This document shows positions 1 to 6,705 of a stretch of DNA of 8,907 nt, one piece after another. Location: NCBI GenBank assembly GCA_965652545.1, contig CBFGWV010000205.1, positions 1-8,907 of the forward strand. The letters run 5' to 3'. Source of the stretch: CBFGWV01 sp965652545. Its GTDB lineage: Bacteria; Pseudomonadota; Gammaproteobacteria; Competibacterales; Competibacteraceae. The position numbers and the translations under genes were made by a program. The notes under the pieces are model-generated. The model ran no database searches. It was given only the letters and a program-made list of their open reading frames with translations, and had not been told where the DNA came from. Numbering within the stretch: the stretch's first letter is position 1; each line of letters starts with the position of its first letter.

Positions 1-34
1 GGTTGAAGCGCGTCAGTGCTGTCAGTCCACTCAT
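1..34 (-). CDS. Start of a truncated downstream gene (first 11 codons)
   Basis: An ATG at 34-32 overlaps the TGA stop (33-31) of the preceding gene in the ATGA arrangement also seen at 1417-1414. It opens a frame reading MSGLTALTRFN that runs off the window edge. Upstream is a G-rich stretch (GGCGGGTGG) that could serve as a weak ribosome binding site. Eleven residues are too few to assign a family. The call rests only on the overlap geometry and the operon context; if right, this is the fourth member of the deacylase/PAP2 operon. Confidence 0.45.
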   Translation of the reverse strand, partial: MSGLTALTRFN

Positions 35-792
35 GCGCCGGCCACCCGCCGCGGCCCGCTGGCCGTCAGCGTCACCGGGGCATCGAGCCCGCGTTCGAAC
101 AGGCGTCGGGCCAGGGGGCGCAGGTTCTCGGGCGTGAGTGCGCACAGGCAGCACAACTCATCGCCCCGCCGGTAGCCCGGGTTGCGTTCCAGGAAGAACC
201 GCACCGCGTCCAGCCGTCGCTCGCGCTCGCTCACCTGCGCCAGGTCCTCACGCAGGTGCCCGCGCGAGTCGGCGAAGCGCACCACACCGGCCTGCGCGTC
301 GTAGTCGGCCCCAAAACGCGCACGGGCCAGGTGGTTCAGCAGGGCGAGCTCGAACGGTGACGCCGTCTGCGACCAGTGCGGCAGGAAGCGCCGGGCGAAC
401 GCCGGCAGGTAGCGGTAGGTGCGGTGCCCCTTGGAGATCAGAAACCAGTACGGCACGCGGGTCGGGTCGTCCGCCCACAGGCTGCCGGCCAGACGCAGCC
501 AGGTAAAGGCCAGTTCCTGCTCGCCCCAGTGCGCGCGGTCGACCACGGTGTCGCCGGAGTAGAGCACGCGGCAGGCCGTGCCGTGGAAGTCCAGCGCCTG
601 CACCTGCAAGGTGGAAAACCCCTGCACGGTGCCGCGTTCGTCCCGCAGCACCAGAGCCCAGTCCTTGGCCGCCAGGTCGTCGCCGAAGCGCGCCGGCGAG
701 GTGGCCCCGTAGTGCCGGCTGAGCACGGTGTACATCGCCCGCCGGGTCGGGGCGTCCAGTGCGTCGACCGGGTGCAGTTCAGCGCTGAGCAT
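31..792 (-). CDS. Uncharacterised protein, possibly GNAT-fold acyltransferase-like
   Basis: This 253-residue soluble protein has no signal peptide or membrane segment. I chose the ATG at 792 because it overlaps the end of the PAP2 gene by 14 bases; the longer open frame further upstream only reads through the PAP2 gene out of frame. The pattern resembles GNAT-type proteins: an N-terminal helix with YTVLSRHYG (21-29), a strand WALVLRDERG followed by VQGFSTLQV (45-64), a conserved-looking YSGDTVV (78-84), then YWFLISKGHRTYRYLP (115-130). Two cysteines sit together at 214-215 and a third at 217. GNAT membership is a judgement from the 'd.g.i.GF' strand pattern; I cannot show an acetyl-CoA-binding RxxGxG/A motif, so the enzyme activity is open. 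Coupling to PAP2 and the deacylase suggests a role in the same pathway, perhaps transferring an acyl group, but this is inference. Confidence 0.6.
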   Translation of the reverse strand: MLSAELHPVDALDAPTRRAMYTVLSRHYGATSPARFGDDLAAKDWALVLRDERGTVQGFSTLQVQALDFHGTACRVLYSGDTVVDRAHWGEQELAFTWLRLAGSLWADDPTRVPYWFLISKGHRTYRYLPAFARRFLPHWSQTASPFELALLNHLARARFGADYDAQAGVVRFADSRGHLREDLAQVSERERRLDAVRFFLERNPGYRRGDELCCLCALTPENLRPLARRLFERGLDAPVTLTASGPRRVAGA

Positions 793-1417
793 GCAAAGGC
801 TCCGTCGGGATAACCATTGGCAAACGGCGAACGACCCAGGCCGCCAGCAGCGCCACTGCCAGCCCGCCGGCCACGTCGATGGCGCGATGCTGCCGGGTGG
901 TGACGACGGACACGGCAATGGCCAGCGCCCACACGGGGGCGGCGATGCGCCACGGGCCGCCGCGACCGGCGAGCAACCAGGCGGCCAGTGCGGCGAGCGC
1001 CACGTGCAGCGAGGGAAAGCAGTTGCCGGGCACGTCCAGGGTGTAGAGCCAGCGCCAGGCCACGCCCGTCGGGTCAGCGGGCGCCGTGGGCATGGTCTGG
1101 CCCACGGTGGTCGGCCAGAGCACGAAGACCGCGCAGCTCGCGAGCGTTGCGGTGAGCATCGCGTAGAAGGCGTGGGTGAGCCGTTCGCTGCGGGTTTCCA
1201 GCGCGAACGCCAGCGGCAGCAGGATGAACTGCGACAGGTACAGCCACAGGCTGCCCGGCCATGCCGGCAGGGCAAGGTCCAGCCAACCCGGCGCCAGATA
1301 CACCGCGCGTGGGTGGGACACGGCGAAGCTGCCGAGGTACAGCACGCAGAACACCGCATAGCCGGCGGCCAGGGCGACGGCCCGGTTACCCACCTGGATA
1401 GGCGGCAGCGGTCTCAT
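779..1417 (-). CDS. PAP2-superfamily membrane phosphatase / inositolphosphotransferase-like protein
   Basis: This 212-residue integral membrane protein starts at the ATG at 1417, which overlaps the upstream TGA as ATGA; a longer frame to 1609 only reads through the deacylase gene. About six hydrophobic segments are visible, near residues 14-31, 58-73, 84-103, 136-151, 157-172 and 181-197. The PAP2 signature is present: FPSLHVA (134-140, H138) matches the second motif PSxH, and TRQHRAIDVAGG (174-185, H177 and D181) matches the third motif with its catalytic His and Asp. The SLHxA and H-xxx-D-xxx-G spacing is closer to the PAP2_3 / AUR1-like branch, which includes inositol phosphorylceramide synthases, than to classical PSGH phosphatases. 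The first motif is poorly conserved (PTTVGQTMPT, 102-111, no obvious arginine). The likely role is hydrolysis or transfer of a phospho-headgroup on a lipid at the membrane; the substrate is unknown. Confidence 0.85.
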   Translation of the reverse strand: MRPLPPIQVGNRAVALAAGYAVFCVLYLGSFAVSHPRAVYLAPGWLDLALPAWPGSLWLYLSQFILLPLAFALETRSERLTHAFYAMLTATLASCAVFVLWPTTVGQTMPTAPADPTGVAWRWLYTLDVPGNCFPSLHVALAALAAWLLAGRGGPWRIAAPVWALAIAVSVVTTRQHRAIDVAGGLAVALLAAWVVRRLPMVIPTEPLHAQR

Positions 1418-3516
1418 GCGGCCACCAGGGCACGCACCCGGGCGAGCTCGGCCGCATAACGGCCGGTCGCCGTCAGCCAGGCCAGGCGAATCAACGCGCC
1501 CATCGCCCGCCAGGAGAACAAGGCGTCGCGCGCATCGACATGGCTGGGCTCGAAGCGCGCGTGGCCGAACTGGCCGAGCAGGTTGGATGCCGGCACGCCC
1601 AGCAGCCACCAGGGGTTCAGGGTCGCCAGCGCGAGCACGGCGGCGCCGAGCATGATGACCACGGCCACGGCGTGCAGGCGCACGTTCATCGGGTGCTGGT
1701 GCTTCATCACGAAGATGTCCCAGTAAGCGCTCAGGCCATGGTCATAGTGCAGGTCGTCGATGCGGTCGCGATAGCGGCGGCGCACCGCGGTCAGGCCGTG
1801 GACGGGCGATCGCGGCCGCAACAGGCGCCCGGCGCGCTCGCGCCCGGCCTGGGGCAGCGGCTCGCCGTCGACCACCCGCGTCAGGCCGTTGACCAGCACC
1901 CGGCGGACGGCGGTGGCCGGGTCGCGGTTGACCAGGCGGGTGGCGCCGCCGAGTACCGGATCGGCCAGTGCGACCGGTGCGGGCGACGGCTCATGCAGGG
2001 CTTGCGGGGCCAGCAGCACCAGGTCGGCGCGTGCGCCCACGGCAATCCGGCCGGCGTCCAGATTGAGCCAGGCGGCCGGCTCGCCGGTGAGCCGGTGGAT
2101 CGCCCGCTGCGGGCTCATGAAGCCGGTCTGCACCGCCTGGCGAAGCAGCGACAGGCCGCCGTCGAAGTACGCCAGGTTGCGGCCGTGGGCGCCAGCGTCG
2201 GTAAAGCCCGGCAGGACATACGGCTGGGCCATGAGCCGGCGCCGCACCGTGTCGCGGTTGTTGGCGCCGCTGGCCACCCAGCGGAAGGCCTCATCGTGCT
2301 CGGCCAGTGCGTCCATGAAGGTGTCGATGGGGGGCTTGCCCTGCGTGGCCGCGATGTCGGCGACGGTGCGCCCCACCCAGCCCGCATCCGGTGCATCGAC
2401 CACGCGGATGCGGGCAAAGTCGCGGTGAAAAGTCTTGACGCCGGGTTGCTGCCAGTCGCCGGCGAAGCGCTGGCGAAAGCCGTCGCTGGCCCACAAGGCC
2501 CGCCGCCCGGCCGGCTCGCGGATGTTATTGAGCGCCACCCCGCTGGCGAACTCCTCGAACAGCGGCGTGATCGGGCCGTCGGCGTAGATGGTGAAGGCGT
2601 CGGTCAAGGTCTGCATGCGCAGGTTGTTGCCGGCCAGGCGGTTGTACGCCCACAGCAACGGCCGGTAGAGCCGCCACAGCCACGGTGCGGTGTCCAGGTC
2701 CAGGGCGGACAGCAAAGTCATGCGCAACGGTGGCCGCCACGGGCCGCCCCAGCCGAGCTTGAGGATGTGCCATACCGAGCGCCGGGATTCGGGGTTGGGC
2801 GTCACCTGGAACACCGCGTCGCGCTCGCGGCAGGCCGCGGCGAGGGCGGCGTATTCCGCATAGTCGGCGTGATGGGACGGCAAGGCCCGGCCGGCCCACT
2901 CGCCGTGCACTTTGTGCCAGTGGACCATGTCCACTGAGAAGCCGCAGAAACCGGCGTCCAGGGCCGCGTCGGTCAGCCGCCGCATGGTGGCGATCTCCTC
3001 GGCCGTGGCCGGCCCGGCCAGGCTGCGCGCCAGCCCCATGACCGCCACCCGCACCGCGCTGTGGCCCAGCAGCACGGCGACGTTGGGGCCCAGCGGCAGG
3101 TTATCGAGGTGATCCAGGTACTGCGCCGGTGTCGCCCAGCCGACTGCGCGGGCCAGCCAGGGCCGGATCAGTTCGATCGGCAGGGTTTCCACACGTTGGA
3201 AGATATCGGCCAGGTCGGCCGGCGCACCGCAGGCCACCGACAGGCTGCAATTGCCCATCAGCACCGTGGTCACCCCGTGACGCAGGGACTCGGTCAGCCC
3301 CGGGGCGACTTCGACTTCAAGATCGTAATGGGTGTGGATATCGATGAAGCCCGGTGCCAGCCACAGGCCATCGGCCTCGATGATCTCGCGTGCCGGTTCG
3401 TCCAGGGTCGGCGCGATGTGCGTGATGTGTCCGTCGCGGATCCCGACCGACCGCCGCTGCGGCGGTCGGTCCTGCCCGTCGAATACCAGGGCATTGCGGA
3501 TTACGGTATCGAGCAT
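1414..3516 (-). CDS. N-acyl-D-amino-acid deacylase-type amidohydrolase fused to an Mpo1-like (DUF962) domain
   Basis: This 700-residue protein starts at the ATG at 3516, because MLDTVIRNALVFDG is the usual amidohydrolase beginning; the open frame continues upstream but without homologous-looking sequence. Residues 1-555 form a composite amidohydrolase (Amidohydro_3, D-aminoacylase group): metal motif DIHTHYD (59-65, H61 and H63), MGNCS (87-91, where D-aminoacylases carry a zinc-binding Cys), GHSAVR (151-156), TDAGAH (439-444, catalytic Asp D440), and a closing GRIAVGARADLVLL (489-502). The usual THxR and SHxK histidine motifs are not evident; FQVTPNPES (236-244) lies roughly there. Residues about 590-690 (bases 1447-1749) resemble Mpo1/DUF962: YWDIFVMKHQHPMNVRLH (598-615), two hydrophobic segments (613-633, 635-650), then GHARFEPSH (651-659). 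Mpo1 proteins are Fe(II) dioxygenases of 2-hydroxy fatty acids. The protein is probably membrane-anchored by its C-terminus and releases an acyl group from an amide. The deacylase family is secure; the substrate and dioxygenase activity are inferred. Confidence 0.85.
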   Translation of the reverse strand: MLDTVIRNALVFDGQDRPPQRRSVGIRDGHITHIAPTLDEPAREIIEADGLWLAPGFIDIHTHYDLEVEVAPGLTESLRHGVTTVLMGNCSLSVACGAPADLADIFQRVETLPIELIRPWLARAVGWATPAQYLDHLDNLPLGPNVAVLLGHSAVRVAVMGLARSLAGPATAEEIATMRRLTDAALDAGFCGFSVDMVHWHKVHGEWAGRALPSHHADYAEYAALAAACRERDAVFQVTPNPESRRSVWHILKLGWGGPWRPPLRMTLLSALDLDTAPWLWRLYRPLLWAYNRLAGNNLRMQTLTDAFTIYADGPITPLFEEFASGVALNNIREPAGRRALWASDGFRQRFAGDWQQPGVKTFHRDFARIRVVDAPDAGWVGRTVADIAATQGKPPIDTFMDALAEHDEAFRWVASGANNRDTVRRRLMAQPYVLPGFTDAGAHGRNLAYFDGGLSLLRQAVQTGFMSPQRAIHRLTGEPAAWLNLDAGRIAVGARADLVLLAPQALHEPSPAPVALADPVLGGATRLVNRDPATAVRRVLVNGLTRVVDGEPLPQAGRERAGRLLRPRSPVHGLTAVRRRYRDRIDDLHYDHGLSAYWDIFVMKHQHPMNVRLHAVAVVIMLGAAVLALATLNPWWLLGVPASNLLGQFGHARFEPSHVDARDALFSWRAMGALIRLAWLTATGRYAAELARVRALVAA
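3445..3471. repeat. Perfect 27-base palindrome inside the deacylase gene
   Basis: Arms GACCGACCGCCGC (3445-3457) and GCGGCGGTCGGTC (3459-3471) are exact reverse complements around a single central base at 3458. The palindrome covers exactly codons 16 to 24 of the deacylase-Mpo1 gene (DRPPQRRSV). In mRNA it would fold into a very stable GC-rich hairpin about 45 bases after the start codon. It may be an operator, a translation-control hairpin, or a chance product of the codons. Confidence 0.85.
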
Positions 3517-3550
3517 GTCGGATGCGGGGCCGAGGGCGAGAGAGGACCCG

Positions 3551-3559
3551 ATTATGCCA
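3551..3559 (-). promoter_or_regulatory. Possible extended -10 promoter for the deacylase operon
   Basis: On the minus strand the sequence reads TGGCATAAT, an extended -10 element (TGn plus CATAAT, five of six to the sigma-70 consensus), in an otherwise GC-rich gap. No convincing -35 box lies 16-18 bases further upstream, which extended -10 promoters can tolerate. Transcription would start near 3544, giving a leader of about 28 bases before the ATG at 3516. This supports the chosen start over the longer frame reaching 3669, which would begin upstream of the promoter. Confidence 0.35.
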
Positions 3560-3662
3560 GTGCTGTCGCCGCCTTCCGCGTCGATGACAGGGGGTAGCGC
3601 CGATTGCGACCTTCGGGCGCGTGGAGGGTGGCCAGCGTGGCGTTCCGCCGGAAAAGGCTGTC

Positions 3663-3677
3663 GCAGCACTGTGCTGC
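3663..3677. promoter_or_regulatory. 15-base palindrome, possible operator
   Basis: GCAGCAC (3663-3669) and GTGCTGC (3671-3677) are exact reverse complements around one base. It lies about 105 bases upstream of the putative -10 element of the deacylase operon, so it could be a regulator binding site. No known regulator consensus is recognised. As a terminator it is unlikely, since no T-run follows directly on either strand. Confidence 0.3.
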
Positions 3678-3697
3678 CGACCTTCTTTTTGGCTCTC

Positions 3698-3881
3698 TAT
3701 GGATTCCGTGCAGGTCGGCCACAAAGCCCCTCCCCCCTGGCGGGGGAGGGGTTGGGGAGAGGGGGATGTCGGGCCAGCCACCGACGTGGGATCATCGCCA
3801 ATTCAAGCTGGCCCCCTCTCCCCCGGCCCCTCCCCCGCCAGGGGGGAGGGGAGCCCCGTCGCGATCTGATTGGAATCCATA
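3698..3881. mobile_element. Possible MITE-like element with 10-base terminal inverted repeats
   Basis: TATGGATTCC (3698-3707) and GGAATCCATA (3872-3881) are exact reverse complements. They sit almost symmetrically, 19 and 20 bases outside the large GC-rich inverted repeat at 3727-3851. The outer two bases could be read as a TA target duplication flanking 8-base termini (TGGATTCC), as in IS630/Tc1-type miniature elements. The unit is about 184 bases, ends 7 bases beyond the glycosyltransferase stop codon, and carries no gene. Mobility is inferred from symmetry only; no second copy is in the window. Confidence 0.4.
3727..3851. repeat. Nested GC-rich inverted repeat (REP-like extragenic palindrome)
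   Basis: Arm one (3727-3765) and arm two (3812-3851) are reverse complements over 25 and 12 bases, interrupted only by TT in one and three bases in the other. Each arm is itself a hairpin: CCCCTCCCCC and GGGGGAGGGG around CTGGC. An inner stem, GGGCCAGC (3771-3778) with GCTGGCCC (3807-3814), extends the pairing, leaving a loop of about 28 bases. This C/G-run pattern is typical of repetitive extragenic palindromes in high-GC proteobacteria. It lies just after the glycosyltransferase and may protect the mRNA end or stop transcription, although no T-run is present. Confidence 0.8.
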
Positions 3882-3888
3882 AAGCGTC

Positions 3889-6705
3889 CTACGCCGCAAC
3901 CCGCCCGAGCTGCGATTTCAGCGTCTCGACATCGGCGCGATCGAGCTTGTTCTCCCGCCACACGTACTCGTCGAAAATGATGAGGCCGTTCTCGCGGTAG
4001 AAGCTCGCCAGGCTGACCATCATGCGCTTGGGGTCGTAGCGCTCCTTGAGGTAGCGCGCCTTCATCTCGAAGTCGTCCTGGTACATGTAGTGGTCGTGCC
4101 ATACCCGCGAGGCGGGGCTGTTGACCAGCACTTTGCCCTCGCGCCGCAGGGCCATCGACAGCCCGGCGTCCTCGAACACGTTGGGGTAGCCGTCGTGCAG
4201 GTAGCGGGCCGGGTTGACGGTGAACAGCGTGGCCCCGATGGGCGACCAGTCCAGCTCGCGCAGGCGGGTGGTGCTCAAGTCGTCGACCGACTGGTCGCGG
4301 TCGTACAAGGCCAGCTCGATCAGATCGTCGCCCAGGTGGTTGATGTAGCCACCGGAGAATTGCAGGCGACCGTCGGGGAAGATCACCCGGCAGCAGACCG
4401 CGCCGACCCGGTCATCCTGGCAGGCCCGCACCAACAGCTCTTCGAGCCAACCGGGCTCGGCCCGCTCGTCGTTGTCGAAGATGATGAACCAGTCGCCGCA
4501 GGCGTGGCGCAAGGCCTCGCGCCGGCCACCGGCCGGTCCCAGGTTGCGGTCGTTATAAATGACGTTGACGGTATCGAAGCGGCCGTCGATCTGCGTTTTC
4601 AGGAAATCGACGGTTTCCGGGTCGGACCCGTTGTCGAACAGGATGATCTCGTGCGGTACGCGCACGGTGGCGACGAGGCTCTCGATGGCCGCCAGGGTCT
4701 GCCGCGCCTTGCCGAAGGACAGCATGATGAACGATAGCCGTTTGTGGAAACGGCCGTTGCGGATGGCATCGCGCAGCCGGGCTTCGTTCTGGATGGTGCG
4801 GGTGTGGTCGTTCTGGTGCGCGTTCATGCTCTCCGTGGCCTGGTTGCCATGGAAGCGATGCATGTAGACGAACTCGGGCAGGTGCTGAAAGGCGATGCTG
4901 GGGACGTGGAAGGCGATCCGCATCAGCATGTCGTAATCCTGCGCCGAGTCGAAGCGCGGGTCGAACAAGCCCACGCGCGCGAAGACCTCGCGCTTGATCA
5001 GCTTGAAATGCGTCGCGTACATCCGCTCCAGGTTCTCGGCAAAGTAATCCTGCCGTGGCAGGTGCTCGAACGAGATCCGGCTGACCTCCCGGTCTTGCGC
5101 ATCGATGTTGATGCGCCCGGTATGCAGGTACACGGTCGCCGGCTGCCAGGCCTGCACGCAGCGCTCGACCGCATCGGCGGTCAGGTAATCGTCGCAATCG
5201 AGAAAGCCGATGATCGACCCGGTGCTGGCCTCGAGCGCGCGATTCTGCGTGCGCGAAATACCCATGTTGGTGGCGTTGCGCAGAATCGTCAGCCGTGGAT
5301 GATCGGCCAGGCGGTCGAGAATCTCGCCCACGCGCGGGTCGCTCGAGGCGTCGTCGACGGCAATGACCTCCACATCCGCGTAGGTCTGCTCCAGCGCGCT
5401 GCGGATACAGCGCTCAAGGAAGTCCGCATGGTTGTAGACGGGTATGACGATGCTCACCCGGCCGGCGATGCCCGTCGCGGCAGCGGGTGGGCGCGGCTCT
5501 GAGCGCCCGCGGACCAGCAAGGCCCGCACGCGTTGCTTGATGCCGTAGGGCACCAGGGCGAATGCGCGGCGCAGGTGCTTCTGCCGATACGCGGCCAGGG
5601 TCAGTGTCCAGGCCGTTTGCAGCAGCCGGCGCACGGCGCCGCGGGCGGCTGCGTTGGCGGCGCGCAGCGGGGCGGTCAGGCGCCAGGATTGGGAGCCGAT
5701 CACCCAGTCGAAACGGGCCTGCCATTCGTCGGCGTCGTTGCGCGCGCTCTCCAAGGCCTGGCGAGTGTGGGTCAGTGTGCCTTCCAGGGTGCGCACCTGG
5801 GCTTGCTGGGCCTCCAACTGCTCGATGAGCGCATTGACGTGCTGGTGTTGCTGTTGCAACTCCAGGCGCAGACTGTCCGAGGTCACCGCCTGGGCGTGGC
5901 GGGCGGCGTCGGTCTCATCGAGCAGGACTTGCAGGTGACGATCGCGTGCCCAGAGGTCGGCCAGCTCCGTTGCAGACCAGCGCCGCTGCCACTTGGCCAG
6001 CAAGGTCTCCAGCGCGCCGCGGGCCGCATCGTCCGCACTGTTGCGGACGCCTTGTCCGCTCGCACCGTGGATACGGTAGATGGCCGTGATCGCATCGACA
6101 TGGACGAAGTGGCCCAGTTGGCTCAACTGAAGCCAGAAGTCCCAGTCCTCGAAAATATCCAGGGCCGGGTCCAGCCGGCAGCCGGCCGTCCATGCCGCGC
6201 GGCGGAAGAGGGCGGCGTGGATCGGGATGGTGTTCTCCACCTTCAAACGGGTGGCATCGAAGGGGGTGTTGTAGGTGCGCACCACCTCCGCCCGGCCCTC
6301 GGGGGTGAGCTGTACGCAGTCGACGCCGGCATAGGCCGCAATGGCCTGTGGGTGTGCGTCCAACGCCGCGACCAGCCCGTCGAGATGCGGGGGCAGCCAC
6401 CAGTCGTCGTCATCCAGCAAGGCCAGGAGATCGCCGGTGGCGGCCTCCAGCCCGGCGTTGGCGGCCGCCGACCGGCCTTGGGCAGGGTGCAGGTCGACGA
6501 CGGTCAAGGACGCAAAGGCCTCGCGGTGTTCGGCGACGGCGTGCTCGATGGGCTCGCCACCGTCGTTGACGACGATGACCTCCTGCGGGCGCCGGGTTTG
6601 GGCGGCCAGCGAGGCCAAGGCGTCGGTCAACAGATGCGTGCGATTGCGCGTGCGGATAACGACGCTGATGCGGGGAGCGGCAGAGTTGAGAGTCATGGCA
6701 TCCAT
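3889..6705 (-). CDS. Three-domain family-2 glycosyltransferase with central coiled coil
   Basis: This 938-residue cytoplasmic protein has no signal peptide or membrane segment. Three GT-A (GT2) domains are visible. Domain 1 (12-235) has VNDGG (46-50), DDDDW (98-102) and FEDWDF (185-190). Domain 2 (416-640) has VDDAS (450-454), DCDDY (503-507) and QDYD (589-592). Domain 3 (656-905) has DNGS (691-694), DNDE (744-747) and FEDAG (844-848). Each therefore keeps the nucleotide-sugar/metal aspartates and an acidic catalytic-base motif. Residues 260-330 are Gln/Leu/Glu-rich and look like a coiled coil, followed by SQSWRLTAPLR (338-348), a motif common in cell-surface polysaccharide glycosyltransferases. 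It probably adds several sugars in sequence to an O-antigen, capsule or glycolipid. No other polysaccharide genes flank it here. ATG at 6696 is an alternative start; neither has a strong ribosome binding site. Domain calls are firm; sugar specificity is unknown. Confidence 0.92.
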   Translation of the reverse strand: MDAMTLNSAAPRISVVIRTRNRTHLLTDALASLAAQTRRPQEVIVVNDGGEPIEHAVAEHREAFASLTVVDLHPAQGRSAAANAGLEAATGDLLALLDDDDWWLPPHLDGLVAALDAHPQAIAAYAGVDCVQLTPEGRAEVVRTYNTPFDATRLKVENTIPIHAALFRRAAWTAGCRLDPALDIFEDWDFWLQLSQLGHFVHVDAITAIYRIHGASGQGVRNSADDAARGALETLLAKWQRRWSATELADLWARDRHLQVLLDETDAARHAQAVTSDSLRLELQQQHQHVNALIEQLEAQQAQVRTLEGTLTHTRQALESARNDADEWQARFDWVIGSQSWRLTAPLRAANAAARGAVRRLLQTAWTLTLAAYRQKHLRRAFALVPYGIKQRVRALLVRGRSEPRPPAAATGIAGRVSIVIPVYNHADFLERCIRSALEQTYADVEVIAVDDASSDPRVGEILDRLADHPRLTILRNATNMGISRTQNRALEASTGSIIGFLDCDDYLTADAVERCVQAWQPATVYLHTGRINIDAQDREVSRISFEHLPRQDYFAENLERMYATHFKLIKREVFARVGLFDPRFDSAQDYDMLMRIAFHVPSIAFQHLPEFVYMHRFHGNQATESMNAHQNDHTRTIQNEARLRDAIRNGRFHKRLSFIMLSFGKARQTLAAIESLVATVRVPHEIILFDNGSDPETVDFLKTQIDGRFDTVNVIYNDRNLGPAGGRREALRHACGDWFIIFDNDERAEPGWLEELLVRACQDDRVGAVCCRVIFPDGRLQFSGGYINHLGDDLIELALYDRDQSVDDLSTTRLRELDWSPIGATLFTVNPARYLHDGYPNVFEDAGLSMALRREGKVLVNSPASRVWHDHYMYQDDFEMKARYLKERYDPKRMMVSLASFYRENGLIIFDEYVWRENKLDRADVETLKSQLGRVAA

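Larger units (their letters stand above)
3517..3888. other. 372-base intergenic region between the glycosyltransferase and deacylase genes
   Basis: No gene is apparent here on either strand. From the glycosyltransferase side it contains a nested inverted-repeat element (3698-3881), a short palindrome (3663-3677) and a possible promoter (3551-3559). The open frames crossing it on both strands have low-complexity Gly/Pro/Arg-rich products caused by the repeat. The region separates two functionally unrelated genes and marks the start of the deacylase operon. Confidence 0.8.

Noticed and set aside
793..1359. N-terminal extension of the frame containing the acetyltransferase-like gene
   Set aside because: The extension reads through the PAP2 gene in another frame and is Arg/Cys/Pro/Trp-rich; the ATG at 792 gives a normal-looking protein and a standard operon overlap.
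1540..2937. Long 465-codon open frame on the plus strand
   Set aside because: It is antisense to the clearly coding deacylase gene, has no recognisable domain, and is rich in Gly/Val/Gln/Arg, as expected for a shadow frame in GC-rich DNA.
3517..3669. 51-codon upstream extension of the deacylase
   Set aside because: The family start motif begins at MLDTVIRN, and the extension crosses the likely promoter and has no conserved look.
3727..3851. Rho-independent terminator
   Set aside because: The hairpins are strong but no T-run follows on either strand; a repeat-element origin explains the structure better, though it may still affect transcription.
3727..3851. CRISPR array
   Set aside because: There are only two arms, inverted rather than direct, with a single 46-base spacer.
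6031..6059. GTCCGC / GCGGAC / GTCCGC small inverted repeats
   Set aside because: Six-base arms within coding DNA at this GC content are expected by chance.
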